Numbered from the stretch's first letter, positions 9,615 to 18,025 are shown. The stretch: DNA of 64,000 bases from Paludibacteraceae bacterium (GCA_024405875.1 JAKSOA010000003.1:58118-122117), one strand, 5' to 3'. The notes: generated by a model from the sequence alone, not told the origin. Numbers and translations: made by a program.

Positions 9615-10730
9615 CTACTTTAAATCAGAGTTATTCTTTATCCATCTTATCAAATCATCTCCACCTATCTTTCCACAGTATTCCAACCACTTTTCATATG
9701 GATTTGGTATCAATGATGAATTATACTCTTCTATTAACTCCATCATTTCCGCATCTGGATTTTCTAAAAGATTTTTAATAATAGGTGCGCAATCAACTAT
9801 AGTCTTGAGAACTCTTGGAACGGGCTTTTGCAGCAATTTGTCATCTACGGTTGTTATCTGTCCTCCAGCACTGAAATCATCTCTGAAACAACTTGATACC
9901 ACTTGACAATATGAGCAAAGCCACAATACCGCATCTGTGTATTTATCAGAACACGGGGATGGGTTCATTGTTTTGGGGAACAATATCAAACATTTTGCCA
10001 TCAAAAGAGATTTTTCCTCTGAAGAAATAGAATTCCACATTCTGATATTAAATGATGACGCTTTCTCAATATCTGAAGAAGATATCCACCAAGGCATTTC
10101 CTTAACCCCATTTCGCCTGGCTTGTTCCTTAAAATATTCTCTGACACACTCTATTTGATTCCCTGATTTTCTGAAAGAATCATACTCCACTCCCATTTTT
10201 CTGAATATATTGGCATCCTCCGCCAAATTCATATCAATTAGATATCGGGGTGAATGAGTGACGGCAATGTCATATAAGACGTCCTGATACGGTCTGCATT
10301 TAAACGCTGGAATTTCAGCACCTAAATTGCCAAACAGCATATATATATTTTCAACAAACCTGTCTCTGGTTGATTCTACAATGCTGCTTCCAGTTGATGT
10401 CCAATGATTTTTTACGGTTGATTTAACCTCTACTCCGTAATATTTCTCTGCAATGATATCAGGGAAACTATGCCCTGATACAAGCCTGATTTCATCGGGG
10501 CGGAACGGGGTTAAGGCACAGACTTCCCTAATCACCTTACACGATACATCTTCCAAATCAAAAGCAGTCAGTTTTTTAAACATTGCCGGGTTCTTTACTG
10601 ACCTTACATTCATCTCTTTCTCAGTAAGAGACATAAGTTCTCTGAAAGCGGCATTAGCATCACCTACACAGGTGTTATGGATAACTATTATATTATTATC
10701 ATCGTTTTTCATATTAGTTGAAATAGACAT
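9615..10730 (-). CDS. Putative type II restriction endonuclease (PD-(D/E)xK)
   Basis: The gene lies directly behind a C5-methyltransferase on the same strand and overlaps it by 17 bp, the usual layout of a type II restriction-modification pair. The 371-residue product contains PDII...GVEVKST near residues 110-125 (P-D...E-V-K), which fits the PD-(D/E)xK nuclease core. It is followed by NHWTSTGSSIVESTRDR, seen in several restriction enzymes. The specific family and recognition site cannot be named from sequence reading. A second in-frame ATG at 10712 lies 1 bp past the methyltransferase stop and is an alternative start. Its AT-rich, codon-atypical sequence compared with neighbours suggests horizontal transfer. 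Confidence 0.75.
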   Translation of the reverse strand: MSISTNMKNDDNNIIVIHNTCVGDANAAFRELMSLTEKEMNVRSVKNPAMFKKLTAFDLEDVSCKVIREVCALTPFRPDEIRLVSGHSFPDIIAEKYYGVEVKSTVKNHWTSTGSSIVESTRDRFVENIYMLFGNLGAEIPAFKCRPYQDVLYDIAVTHSPRYLIDMNLAEDANIFRKMGVEYDSFRKSGNQIECVREYFKEQARRNGVKEMPWWISSSDIEKASSFNIRMWNSISSEEKSLLMAKCLILFPKTMNPSPCSDKYTDAVLWLCSYCQVVSSCFRDDFSAGGQITTVDDKLLQKPVPRVLKTIVDCAPIIKNLLENPDAEMMELIEEYNSSLIPNPYEKWLEYCGKIGGDDLIRWIKNNSDLK

Positions 10731-12042
10731 TCCACAATTGATCTAATCTTTTTGCAATATTATAAGCCAACATAGGAGGAACTGCATTCCCAATTACTTT
10801 ATACGCCCCCGATGCCGTAACATCAAATTTTGAAGAGTATGGTTTCATTGATACAAAAGGATAGTCTGGTGGAAATGTCTGAATCAAAGCACATTCTCTT
10901 GGTGTAAGTCTACGCTCATTCATTCCAGCACTCAATTCATTGTATATTTTCCCACCGTGCTCTTTTGACAATCGTCTGAACTCAATATTTCCGTGATGCT
11001 CAGAACGTATGGTTGGTGCCAATCCTGAAATATCAATTTCAGTCTGTCCTTGACAGTGCTTCCCCATATATTTAGCCTTGGAATAGTTGCAATGAGACAA
11101 ATCGGTTGAATCTGTCGGTTCTAGCAAATCAGAAAACACATCAGAGCAAATAACAGGTTCAGGCAAACCTTTTTCTTGAGCGGAGTGGTTATGCGTAGGT
11201 GCTGGATAAGGATTTAAGTGTTCTGGCAAACACTCTTCGTCAAACATTCGCCTTATCTCCTCCTTCAACGCAGACCGCCTTATTCCAATAAAAATCACTC
11301 TTTCCCTAGTCTCTGGAACCCCATAATTACCAGCATCAAGAATTCTTGGTTGCAAAACAATATAGTCCTGACCATCTGCGGAGGCAAAATCCCTTTGAAT
11401 AATATCCTTGACTTCACCTAAACTGACCAGACCTTTAACATTTTCAGCCACAAAGACTTTTGGTTTGACTATTTCAACAACTTGTTTCATCCAATAGTAT
11501 AACCTGCCTCTGTTCTCTTGATTATCAGTAACATCTTTCAAATGTGAACCATCGTGGGAAACAACAGAATCAAAGCCATTACGCTTGCCTGCAACGCTGA
11601 AATCCTGACAAGGGAACCCACCTGTAACTATATCAATGTTTTCCGGGAATACTTTGCACCCTGCTTTATGAAGTTTTACTAAATCTACGATACTCTCAAT
11701 ATGATACACATCCGGAGCCACACCCAGTTTACACATATACTTCACCCAAGTTCTATGGGCATCAGGCAAAATATCATTTGCGAACACCGTATGAAAACGA
11801 TTCTTCTGAAGTGACACCCAGTCCCCTGTAATCACTCTATCAATCCATTCTGCATTTCTTCCGACAGATTTTCTATGGCAGACAAAACCACCCTCAAAAC
11901 CTATATCCATTCCTCCGCAGCCAGAAAAAAGAGACAGCATCCTTAGTTGATTGTCATTTGTCTCTACATCATATGTGAAAAGTGGTGCGACACACTCTTG
12001 CACCATATCGGCAACATCACTGTATTTCTTTGTGAATTTCAT
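10714..12042 (-). CDS. DNA (cytosine-5-)-methyltransferase
   Basis: A 442-residue SAM-dependent C5-cytosine methyltransferase. Motif I is LSLFSGCGG (36-44). The catalytic motif IV is GGFPCQDFS with C145 (141-149), motif VI is AENVKGL (199-205), motif VIII is RERVIFIGIR, and motifs IX-X are RRLTPRECALIQTFP and YKVIGNAVPP. The ~90-residue stretch before motif IX is the target-recognition region. It protects host DNA from the endonuclease encoded directly downstream. A minus-strand TAAATTTG box at 12094-12101 could drive the pair. The specificity is not predictable here. Confidence 0.95.
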   Translation of the reverse strand: MKFTKKYSDVADMVQECVAPLFTYDVETNDNQLRMLSLFSGCGGMDIGFEGGFVCHRKSVGRNAEWIDRVITGDWVSLQKNRFHTVFANDILPDAHRTWVKYMCKLGVAPDVYHIESIVDLVKLHKAGCKVFPENIDIVTGGFPCQDFSVAGKRNGFDSVVSHDGSHLKDVTDNQENRGRLYYWMKQVVEIVKPKVFVAENVKGLVSLGEVKDIIQRDFASADGQDYIVLQPRILDAGNYGVPETRERVIFIGIRRSALKEEIRRMFDEECLPEHLNPYPAPTHNHSAQEKGLPEPVICSDVFSDLLEPTDSTDLSHCNYSKAKYMGKHCQGQTEIDISGLAPTIRSEHHGNIEFRRLSKEHGGKIYNELSAGMNERRLTPRECALIQTFPPDYPFVSMKPYSSKFDVTASGAYKVIGNAVPPMLAYNIAKRLDQLWNVYFN

Positions 12043-12098
12043 CTGTAATTACACACAAAACATTGTAAAGTTACTATGAAAGCGTTACCCGTGCAAAT

Positions 12099-13460
12099 TT
12101 ATTTTACAAGCAGCATATACTCCCACGGAGCAAGGGAGAACTCCTGCCCTGATTCCACACTAACTTTGCCACCCTTGAAATAATCTGAGAAACTCTCTTT
12201 CTCAGCAAGGTTTGTCAGAGAGAATTTAACAGACTCATCGCTCAGGTTAGCCACATAAAGCACTTTGTCGCCGTCAAGTTCACGTGAGCAGGCAAGTACG
12301 TTTTGCGGTTCGTTGGTGTCATACACTTTCCAAACGCCACCCTCAATGCCGGCGCGCAGAGCCTTGTTGCTGTGCTTGAGATTGTTCAGACTCTGATAGA
12401 GATAGTACCAGTAGTTCTTAACCAGCGGAGCAGGCCTGTCCTTTTTAAAGAACTCAAAACGGTGGTCATAGCCAACCTCCTGCCCTGTGTATATCAGTGG
12501 CATACCCGGAACAATGTATGAGAGCACAGCAAACGCCTCTGTGCCAAGACCAAGACGTTCAAACTCAGTGCCGTCCCAAGAGTTGCGGTCGTGGTTTGTT
12601 ATATGATTCATCTGGTAGGCGTCAACAGGGAAACTGTCACGCTCAGCGCAAACTATGGAGTCAATTACGGAGCAGTTCTTCTCACCCTTTGCAATCTTGT
12701 CATAAAGGAAGAGAAGAGGCCAGTTGTAAACCATATCAAACGCACCGTCACAAAGTTCCTTGTTTGCAGCCTCCGCAAGCATAAACACAGGCTTTATCTC
12801 TTCCAGTTGTCGGCGAGCCTCTTCCCAGAAATCAAGAGGCACCATAAACGCCACGTCACAGCGGAAACCGTCAATGTCACACTCACTTACCCAGAATTTC
12901 ATAGCGTCAATCATAGCCTGACGCATCTCCTTGTTCTCATAATTAAGTTTGTATGTGTCTGTCCAGTCCCAAGGGCTTATTAGTTCGCCTTTTTCATTGC
13001 GGGCATACCACTCAGGGTGTTCAGTAAGCCATACATTGTCACAACCTGTGTGGTTTGCAACCCAGTCTATTATGACCTTCATTCCAAGATTATGCGCCTC
13101 ACTCACCATATTCCTGAACTCATCAATTGTTCCAAGTTCAGAATTGAGAGCCGTATAGTTCTGAGAGGCGTAGTAGCTGCCCAACTCACCCTTGCGGTTG
13201 ACCTCAGATATAGGATTAACAGGCATAAACCAGAGAATGTCAACGCCAAGTTCTTTCAGGTAAGGAAGTTTCTTTGAGAATGAGGTTGCCGTGCCGTCAT
13301 CAGTAGCCTGCCGCCAGTTAACTTCATAGATTACAGCGTTACGGCTCCATTCAGGTTTCTTTGTGGCAGGCTCAAGTGTGGATTCGGCGGTGCTGCAGGA
13401 GCAACCTGTGGCGGCAACCGCCATAATGGCTAAAAATGCAAGTTCAAGTGGATTTTTCAT
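12099..13460 (-). CDS. GH13 alpha-amylase-family lipoprotein
   Basis: A 453-residue glycoside hydrolase with a lipobox (AVAATGC, lipidated C20), so it is membrane-anchored, probably in the periplasm or at the outer membrane. GH13 motifs are DWVANH (132-137), GFRCD with nucleophile D202, LAEA with acid/base E230, and ITNHD with D291. A C-terminal beta-sandwich (~365-453) closes the protein. It differs from the 809-residue amylase at 2586 by its lipid anchor and lack of carbohydrate-binding modules. It may act on maltodextrins released by secreted enzymes; that division of labour is inference. A minus-strand -7 box TATTTTTG lies at 13495-13502. Confidence 0.9.
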   Translation of the reverse strand: MKNPLELAFLAIMAVAATGCSCSTAESTLEPATKKPEWSRNAVIYEVNWRQATDDGTATSFSKKLPYLKELGVDILWFMPVNPISEVNRKGELGSYYASQNYTALNSELGTIDEFRNMVSEAHNLGMKVIIDWVANHTGCDNVWLTEHPEWYARNEKGELISPWDWTDTYKLNYENKEMRQAMIDAMKFWVSECDIDGFRCDVAFMVPLDFWEEARRQLEEIKPVFMLAEAANKELCDGAFDMVYNWPLLFLYDKIAKGEKNCSVIDSIVCAERDSFPVDAYQMNHITNHDRNSWDGTEFERLGLGTEAFAVLSYIVPGMPLIYTGQEVGYDHRFEFFKKDRPAPLVKNYWYYLYQSLNNLKHSNKALRAGIEGGVWKVYDTNEPQNVLACSRELDGDKVLYVANLSDESVKFSLTNLAEKESFSDYFKGGKVSVESGQEFSLAPWEYMLLVK

Positions 13461-13494
13461 AGTGATTTAATGTAATGTTGGTTATAATGAAGTT

Positions 13495-13502
13495 CAAAAA
13501 TA
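13495..13502 (-). promoter_or_regulatory. -7 box upstream of the GH13 lipoprotein gene
   Basis: The minus strand reads TATTTTTG (TAnnTTTG), ~35 bp before the start codon. No TTTG is seen at the proper -33 spacing. Confidence 0.45.
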
Positions 13503-13534
13503 CTAAAAAAGTAACAACTTCCATTATTTTACCG

Positions 13535-13542
13535 TAACTTTG
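13535..13542 (+). promoter_or_regulatory. -7 box of the nadB promoter
   Basis: TAACTTTG matches the Bacteroidetes -7 consensus, 72 bp before nadB. No convincing -33 TTTG is seen. Confidence 0.5.
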
Positions 13543-13576
13543 TACACATAATAAGGTTTAAGTGGGTTGGAGATTA

Positions 13577-13604
13577 TTTCTCCTTTCTCCTTTATCCTTT
13601 ATCC
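13577..13604 (+). repeat. (TTTCTCC)2(TTTATCC)2 heptamer repeat
   Basis: Two TTTCTCC and two TTTATCC units stand just before the nadB start codon. The same heptamer family occurs four times in tandem inside polA (41307-41334). Confidence 0.85.
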
Positions 13605-13613
13605 TTTGTAATT

Positions 13614-15185
13614 ATGGTACGCAAATATGATTTCTTGGTAATCGGCAGCGGTATAGCCGGTATGAGTTTCGCCCTCAAGGTAGCGGATAAGGGCAAAGTT
13701 GCAATACTATGTAAAAGCACTCTTGAAGAGGCTAACACAAACCTCGCCCAGGGCGGTATAGCCTCCGTTACTAAGCTTACAGACAATTTTGACAATCACG
13801 TTAAGGATACTCTTATAGCAGGTGACGGCGCTTGTGATGAAGAAGTTGTGCGTATGGTCATTGAGAACGCACCTTCACAAATTCAGGAACTTGTTAGGTG
13901 GGGCGTTGATTTTGACAAGGATGAGAAGGGTAACTTTGACCTTCATAAAGAGGGTGGTCACTCAGATTTCCGCATACTCCATCACAAAGACAGCACAGGT
14001 GCTGAGGTTCAGCACTCCCTTATGAAAAAGATACAGGAACACCCTAATATAGAGGTGTTTGAGAATCATTTTGCCATTGACCTCATAACCCAGCACCATT
14101 TAGGTCAGGTGATAAAACATACAACTCCCAACATAGAGTGCTACGGCGTATATGTGCTTAATCCAAAGACTCGCCGCGTACACACATTCCTCTCAAAGGT
14201 CACGCTTATGGCTACTGGAGGCATCGGGCATATTTACCAGACCACTACCAATCCATCTATCGCCACCGGCGATGGCATAGCGATGGTTCACCGTGCCAAA
14301 GGTCTTGTAAAGGATATGGAGTTCGTCCAGTTCCACCCCACAAGCCTCTATAATCCGGCAGACAGCCCGTCATTCCTCATTACTGAGGCTATGCGTGGTT
14401 ACGGAGCGGTTCTGCGTAACCTCAAGGGAGAGGAGTTTATGTATAAGTATGACAAGCGTGGCTCACTCGCCCCTCGTGACATCGTGGCACGTAGTATTGA
14501 CACAGAGATGAAACTTGCAGGTTGTGATTATGTCTATCTTGATGTCACTCACAAGCCTGCCGAGGAGACAAAGGAGCACTTCCCTATGATTTATGACAAG
14601 TGTCTGAGCATTGGCATTGACATTACCAAGCAATATATTCCTGTTGTTCCAGCCGCCCACTATCTATGCGGCGGAATAATAGTTGATATGAACGCCCGCA
14701 CCACCATAAACCACCTCTATGCGGCTGGCGAATGCTCCTGCACAGGGCTTCACGGTGCCAACAGACTTGCCTCTAACTCACTGCTTGAGGCTATTGTGTA
14801 TGCTGACAAGGCTGCAAAAGACGCCCTCTCAAAGATTGGCAGTATAAAGATTAATGAGAATGTGCCTCTCTGGAATGATGAGGGTACAAGCCTCAATGAA
14901 GAGATGGTGCTTATTACCCAAAGCGTCAAGGAGGTAGGGCAGATTATGAGCAACTATGTGGGCATAGTACGTTCAAACCTGCGTCTGAAACGAGCGTATG
15001 ACCGTCTTGAGATTTTATACAAAGAGACAGAAGACCTCTTTGACCGCTCAGTTGTAACCAAGGAGATTTGTGAACTGCGTAACATCATCTACACAGGACA
15101 CCTTGTAATAAAGATGGCTATGGAACGCAAGGAGTCACGCGGGCTACACTACACCATTGATTACCCCACAAAAATAGAGTATTAA
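13614..15185 (+). CDS. nadB: L-aspartate oxidase
   Basis: A 523-residue FAD enzyme oxidising L-aspartate to iminoaspartate, the first step of de novo NAD synthesis. The FAD-binding GSGIAG is at 11-16. The flavin/substrate segment ANTNLAQGGIA is at ~40-50. The succinate-dehydrogenase/fumarate-reductase signature region includes HPTSLYNP, RGYGAVLRN and LAPRDIVARSID. The conserved GLHGANRLASNSLLE and a C-terminal helical domain are also present. Length is normal. No nadA or nadC lies beside it in the window. A structured repeat element begins 4 bp after its stop codon. Confidence 0.96.
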   Translation: MVRKYDFLVIGSGIAGMSFALKVADKGKVAILCKSTLEEANTNLAQGGIASVTKLTDNFDNHVKDTLIAGDGACDEEVVRMVIENAPSQIQELVRWGVDFDKDEKGNFDLHKEGGHSDFRILHHKDSTGAEVQHSLMKKIQEHPNIEVFENHFAIDLITQHHLGQVIKHTTPNIECYGVYVLNPKTRRVHTFLSKVTLMATGGIGHIYQTTTNPSIATGDGIAMVHRAKGLVKDMEFVQFHPTSLYNPADSPSFLITEAMRGYGAVLRNLKGEEFMYKYDKRGSLAPRDIVARSIDTEMKLAGCDYVYLDVTHKPAEETKEHFPMIYDKCLSIGIDITKQYIPVVPAAHYLCGGIIVDMNARTTINHLYAAGECSCTGLHGANRLASNSLLEAIVYADKAAKDALSKIGSIKINENVPLWNDEGTSLNEEMVLITQSVKEVGQIMSNYVGIVRSNLRLKRAYDRLEILYKETEDLFDRSVVTKEICELRNIIYTGHLVIKMAMERKESRGLHYTIDYPTKIEY

Positions 15186-15188
15186 ATT

Positions 15189-15303
15189 ATCCAAATTAAA
15201 CGGTCTCTACTGCGTTACGCTCAACCCAGAAATCCTCATTTACAAAAGTAAACTCCGGTTTCTGGATTTTCGCAAGCCTTGTAGAGCCTCGCTTAATTTG
15301 AAT
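15189..15303 (+). repeat. ~115-bp structured repeat, copy A
   Basis: The element begins ATCCAAATTAA and ends TTAATTTGAAT, so its ends are inverted repeats. Internally, CCAGAAA (15226-15232) pairs with TTTCTGG (15259-15265), and inside that TTTAC-AAAA-GTAAA (15239-15252) forms a hairpin. Conserved blocks shared with copy B (32125-32240) are CTGCGTTACGCTC, AATCCTCA, CTCCGGT and TTCGCAAGCCTTG. Stem sequences differ between copies but stay complementary. It lies directly after the nadB stop and upstream of the XRE operon promoter. Confidence 0.8.
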
Positions 15304-15320
15304 AATTTATGCACATTTGT

Positions 15321-15380
15321 GTGGCAAAATTTGCAAATATTAAAAATATAATATATTTTTGCCACAGATAAATATCTGTG
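15321..15380 (+). promoter_or_regulatory. Promoter and palindromic operators of the XRE operon
   Basis: TTTG (15330-15333), a 20-bp spacer and TATTTTTG (15354-15361) make a full consensus promoter. A perfect palindrome CACAGATA-AA-TATCTGTG (15363-15380) covers the expected transcription start. A second inverted repeat, GTGGCAAAA (15321-15329) with TTTTGCCAC (15357-15365), brackets the promoter. The layout predicts autorepression by the first gene product. Confidence 0.8.
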
Positions 15381-15401
15381 AACAAATTAAAATTCAGTAT
15401 T

Positions 15402-15743
15402 ATGAAAGAAAATCTAATTGTTGCAAAAAACATTAAACTAATGCGTGAAGCAGCAAATTTTACACAAGAAAAAGTTGCTGATTTTCTTGGAATTAAAAGG
15501 TCTGCTTATGCTAATTATGAGACAGGTGATAGGGAATTGCCGTTGTCTCTTATGGAAAAATTGGCTGATTTATATGGGTGTGATGCTATTTTGATGTATG
15601 CGGAGGATTCCAATGTGGTTGAGAATATGCTTACTACGGCATTTCGTGTGGATAATCTTACTGCGGCAGATATGGTACAGGTAGCGGCATTCAAGAAGGT
15701 TGTTAAAAATTCACTTATGTTGGATTCTATGTTAGAACAATGA
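15402..15743 (+). CDS. XRE-family HTH regulator (first gene of XRE-ImmA-PIN operon)
   Basis: A ~113-residue DNA-binding protein with an N-terminal Cro/C1-type HTH (NIKLMREAANFTQEKVADFL through SAYANYETGDRELP) and a helical tail of ~45 residues. The ATG at 15402 is chosen. A GTG at 15378 would give eight more residues but falls inside the operator palindrome. Its stop overlaps the start of the protease gene by 4 bp (ATGA), so translation is coupled. It probably represses its own operon and may act as the antitoxin or cleavage target of the partner protease. That role rests on known XRE-COG2856 pairs, not on direct evidence here. Confidence 0.88.
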   Translation: MKENLIVAKNIKLMREAANFTQEKVADFLGIKRSAYANYETGDRELPLSLMEKLADLYGCDAILMYAEDSNVVENMLTTAFRVDNLTAADMVQVAAFKKVVKNSLMLDSMLEQ

Positions 15744-16450
15744 AGAAACTTACTATTGCTGAAGCAGAGGCACTTGCTCGTAAATTTCGCATAGAGAATG
15801 AAATAGGTATCGCTTCTCCTATTGATGTAAAAACTTTGCTGAGACAATTAAAAATTACAGCAATGTTTCGTCCGTTATCCAGAAATTCGTATGGAATAAG
15901 TTGTAAGTCAAAAAGCGGGAAGTTGTTTATGCTTATAAACAGCAACTCTACAATAGGTCGTCAGCATTTTACAATTGCACACGAACTATACCATCTGTTG
16001 TTTGAGGCGAATCCTCTGCCGCATATATGCCAGGGTGTAGTCACCAATGAGGAATTTAATGCAAACTTGTTTGCGTCTGTTCTTTTGCTACCACGTGAGG
16101 GGGTTTGCAAAATGGTAAGTTATGAGGAGACAAAAAGCCGTAATGTGAATCTTGCCACCATTTTAAGAACAGAACAAATGTTTCAAGTATCCAGACAGAC
16201 ACTCCTTGCCCGTCTCAGAGGTATGGGACTTGTCTCTGACACCTGTTTCAATAAGTTACAACAGATACCGGTTAAGGAGTCCGCCCAGGAATATGGATAT
16301 GGTATTTCCCTTTATGAACAAGGGAATGAAGGAGAAACAATAAGTGATTTTGGAGAAAAAGCACGTTTGCTGTTTGAGTCTGGAAAATTGTCAGAGGGTC
16401 ACTATATGGAACTTCTAAATATGATATCCTATGACAAAAAAGAAGACTAA
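15740..16450 (+). CDS. ImmA/IrrE-family metallopeptidase (COG2856/DUF955)
   Basis: A 236-residue protein with the zinc-peptidase motif HELYH at 81-85 (HExxH). It is followed by the family's third-ligand segment NEEFNANLFASVLLLP (~103-118). Relatives cleave cognate XRE repressors, as ImmA does ImmR of ICEBs1 and IrrE does DdrO in Deinococcus. The 4-bp overlap with the XRE gene supports a functional pair. The ~110 residues after the catalytic core, ending in a charged tail, may sense a signal or bind the third protein. It overlaps the next gene by 20 bp. Confidence 0.9.
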   Translation: MKKLTIAEAEALARKFRIENEIGIASPIDVKTLLRQLKITAMFRPLSRNSYGISCKSKSGKLFMLINSNSTIGRQHFTIAHELYHLLFEANPLPHICQGVVTNEEFNANLFASVLLLPREGVCKMVSYEETKSRNVNLATILRTEQMFQVSRQTLLARLRGMGLVSDTCFNKLQQIPVKESAQEYGYGISLYEQGNEGETISDFGEKARLLFESGKLSEGHYMELLNMISYDKKED

Positions 16451-16958
16451 AGTTATTCTTGACGCTGATGTAATCAACCATTTCTTTAGAGGTGGTCTGT
16501 TGTATATGCTTCCAAAAATATTACCGGAATTTCAGTTTGTTGTTCTTGATATTGTAATAAATGAGTTGCCTGATTTGGTTCTGTCATCTTTGGAAGCTGT
16601 TATTGCTAAAGAAAAAAGTATTATAGTGGAAAAATTCAGTGAGTTTGGTGAGGAAAAAAGGGAGTATTTAAGATTAACTGCAACAAGCGGATTACACTTG
16701 GGAAGAGGCGAAAGTGCCTGTATGGTGTATTGTAGATTTCATAATGATGTGGTTGGAAGCAGTAATACAAAAGATATAATTGATTATTGCACTAAGTACA
16801 ATATAACATATTTGACCACAAATGATTTCTTATATTATGCTATACAAAAGGGATTGATTTCAAAGAAAGAAGCGGAACGGTTTATACAAAAAGTCAGAAG
16901 TATGGGCAGTTTTCCTCCTGTAGTTGATTTTGACAAGTATGTCTGTAACAAAATTTAG
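16431..16958 (+). CDS. PIN-domain-like protein, putative toxin/RNase
   Basis: A 175-residue protein beginning KVILDADVINHFF, the typical first strand and acidic residues (D11, D13) of a PIN nuclease. Other candidate acidic residues are E45 (VINELPD), E94 (GRGESACM) and D132 (LTTNDFLYYA), in PIN order. PIN proteins are usually RNases and are common as VapC-type toxins. The start lies 20 bp inside the protease gene, so all three genes form one unit. The family call is from motif order only, and activity is inference. After the stop there is an AT-rich stretch with a new -7 box. Confidence 0.7.
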   Translation: MTKKKTKVILDADVINHFFRGGLLYMLPKILPEFQFVVLDIVINELPDLVLSSLEAVIAKEKSIIVEKFSEFGEEKREYLRLTATSGLHLGRGESACMVYCRFHNDVVGSSNTKDIIDYCTKYNITYLTTNDFLYYAIQKGLISKKEAERFIQKVRSMGSFPPVVDFDKYVCNKI

Positions 16959-16997
16959 ATTTTAAGAGATTTTATTAAAATTATAAGATATTATTTT

Positions 16998-17005
16998 TAT
17001 CTTTG
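16998..17005 (+). promoter_or_regulatory. -7 box upstream of the secreted-protein cluster
   Basis: TATCTTTG matches TAnnTTTG. It would give a ~115-nt leader that contains a dispersed repeat before the gene at 17128. No -33 element is seen. Confidence 0.5.
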
Positions 17006-17067
17006 TAGTACAGTCCACGCTGATTTTAAGTACATTTTATCATCATTTTGAGTGGGACGTCTCCACC

Positions 17068-17107
17068 CGTCATTTTGAGCGAAGCGTTGCGTAACGAAAA
17101 ATCTCAT
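17068..17107 (+). repeat. Dispersed CGTCATT(T/C)TGAGCG repeat, copy 2
   Basis: This copy carries the extra TTGCGTAACG between the GAAGCG and GAAAAATCT parts, as in the copy at 63779. A truncated relative (CATCATTTTGAG) stands just before it at 17041. Confidence 0.8.
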
Positions 17108-17127
17108 AATATATTAAACAAAAGTAT

Positions 17128-17922
17128 ATGAAAAAACTAGCAACATTAACATTATCCCTTCTGATTGCGGTATGTTACTGCTATGCAGATACAGAGAATC
17201 TTATTACAATAAGTGCAAATGGAGTGCGTACCACATACGCATTTAACACATTCAAAAGTGCCACTGTTGCAGACCCATACGCAGATGTGCTTACTCTTAA
17301 CGTAAAGTTCAATGACGGTACCAAATCTGCCAGGAACATTAGAACCCTGATTAGAGAAGTTACAAAAGATGAGCCACAGGAGGAGGTTGAGATTGAACCT
17401 AGTGAAACCTCTGCCACATTCACTTGGCCGCAAATTCCAGGAGCGTTAACCTACCAACTTATAATCTACAAGGATGACACGCAGACAGAAAGGTTATGTA
17501 CACTTACCTTCAACAGCAACGGTCAGCTTATAAACATAGACTTTAATCCGCAAGGACTAGTACAAAAGACGGCACAGACAATATTCAGTTTTACTGTAAC
17601 AGGTCTTGAGGCAGGACACAAGTATGACTATACAATGCAGGCACTCGGCTCTGCCGATGAGGTGATAGATGAGCAAAAAGGTACATTTGAAACACTCACC
17701 ACATCTACAAATGATGTTAATGATAACAAAGTGAATATCTATACACGAGGCAAGACCATAGTTGTGGATTGTGATAAGGAGAGTGAAATCCTGTTTTTCA
17801 ACACCATTGGGCAGCAGGTGGGCGACTGCATACGCACACAGCACTGTGAGTGTGCGGTTACAATGGTTGGAGTATATACAGTGATTGTAGATGGTGAAAC
17901 ACATAAAATCAGAGTTGAGTAA
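17128..17922 (+). CDS. Secreted FN3-like protein with Cys-rich C-terminal tail
   Basis: A 264-residue exported protein (signal peptide ~1-20, ending YCYAD). Residues ~22-75 contain ITISANGVRTTYAFNTFKSATV, like the N-terminus of the gene at 20502. An FN3-like domain occupies ~88-190. After a TST-rich linker, the last ~63 residues (VNIYTRGKTIVVDCDKE onward) contain IGQQVGDCIR and HCECAV. This tail closely matches that of the 20502 product and looks like a variant T9SS-type sorting or surface-anchoring domain with added cysteines. No enzymatic motif is visible. It begins a run of four same-strand secreted proteins. Confidence 0.7.
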   Translation: MKKLATLTLSLLIAVCYCYADTENLITISANGVRTTYAFNTFKSATVADPYADVLTLNVKFNDGTKSARNIRTLIREVTKDEPQEEVEIEPSETSATFTWPQIPGALTYQLIIYKDDTQTERLCTLTFNSNGQLINIDFNPQGLVQKTAQTIFSFTVTGLEAGHKYDYTMQALGSADEVIDEQKGTFETLTTSTNDVNDNKVNIYTRGKTIVVDCDKESEILFFNTIGQQVGDCIRTQHCECAVTMVGVYTVIVDGETHKIRVE

Positions 17923-17932
17923 TTATAATCCC

Positions 17933-18025
17933 CGTCATTACCTGACGGTCTGTAAACAGTCTGAGCACGAAGTGCGAAGAATCTCATAATAACTATGAGA
18001 TCTTTCGCTAACGCTCAAGATGACG
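17933..18025. repeat. Palindromic pair of the dispersed repeat
   Basis: A forward copy (CGTCATT...GAGCACGAAGTGCGAAGAATCTCATAA) runs into an inverted copy (TATGAGATCTTTCGCTAACGCTCAAGATGACG). Together they form a ~93-bp hairpin-prone palindrome between two secreted-protein genes. It may also work as a terminator. Confidence 0.8.

Noticed and set aside
9486-12101. Restriction genes as part of an element integrated at tRNA-Glu
   Set aside because: No copy of the tRNA 3' end was found on the far side, and there is no integrase.
12591-12983. 130-codon frame on the + strand
   Set aside because: Antisense to the GH13 lipoprotein gene, whose catalytic motifs are intact; no independent support.
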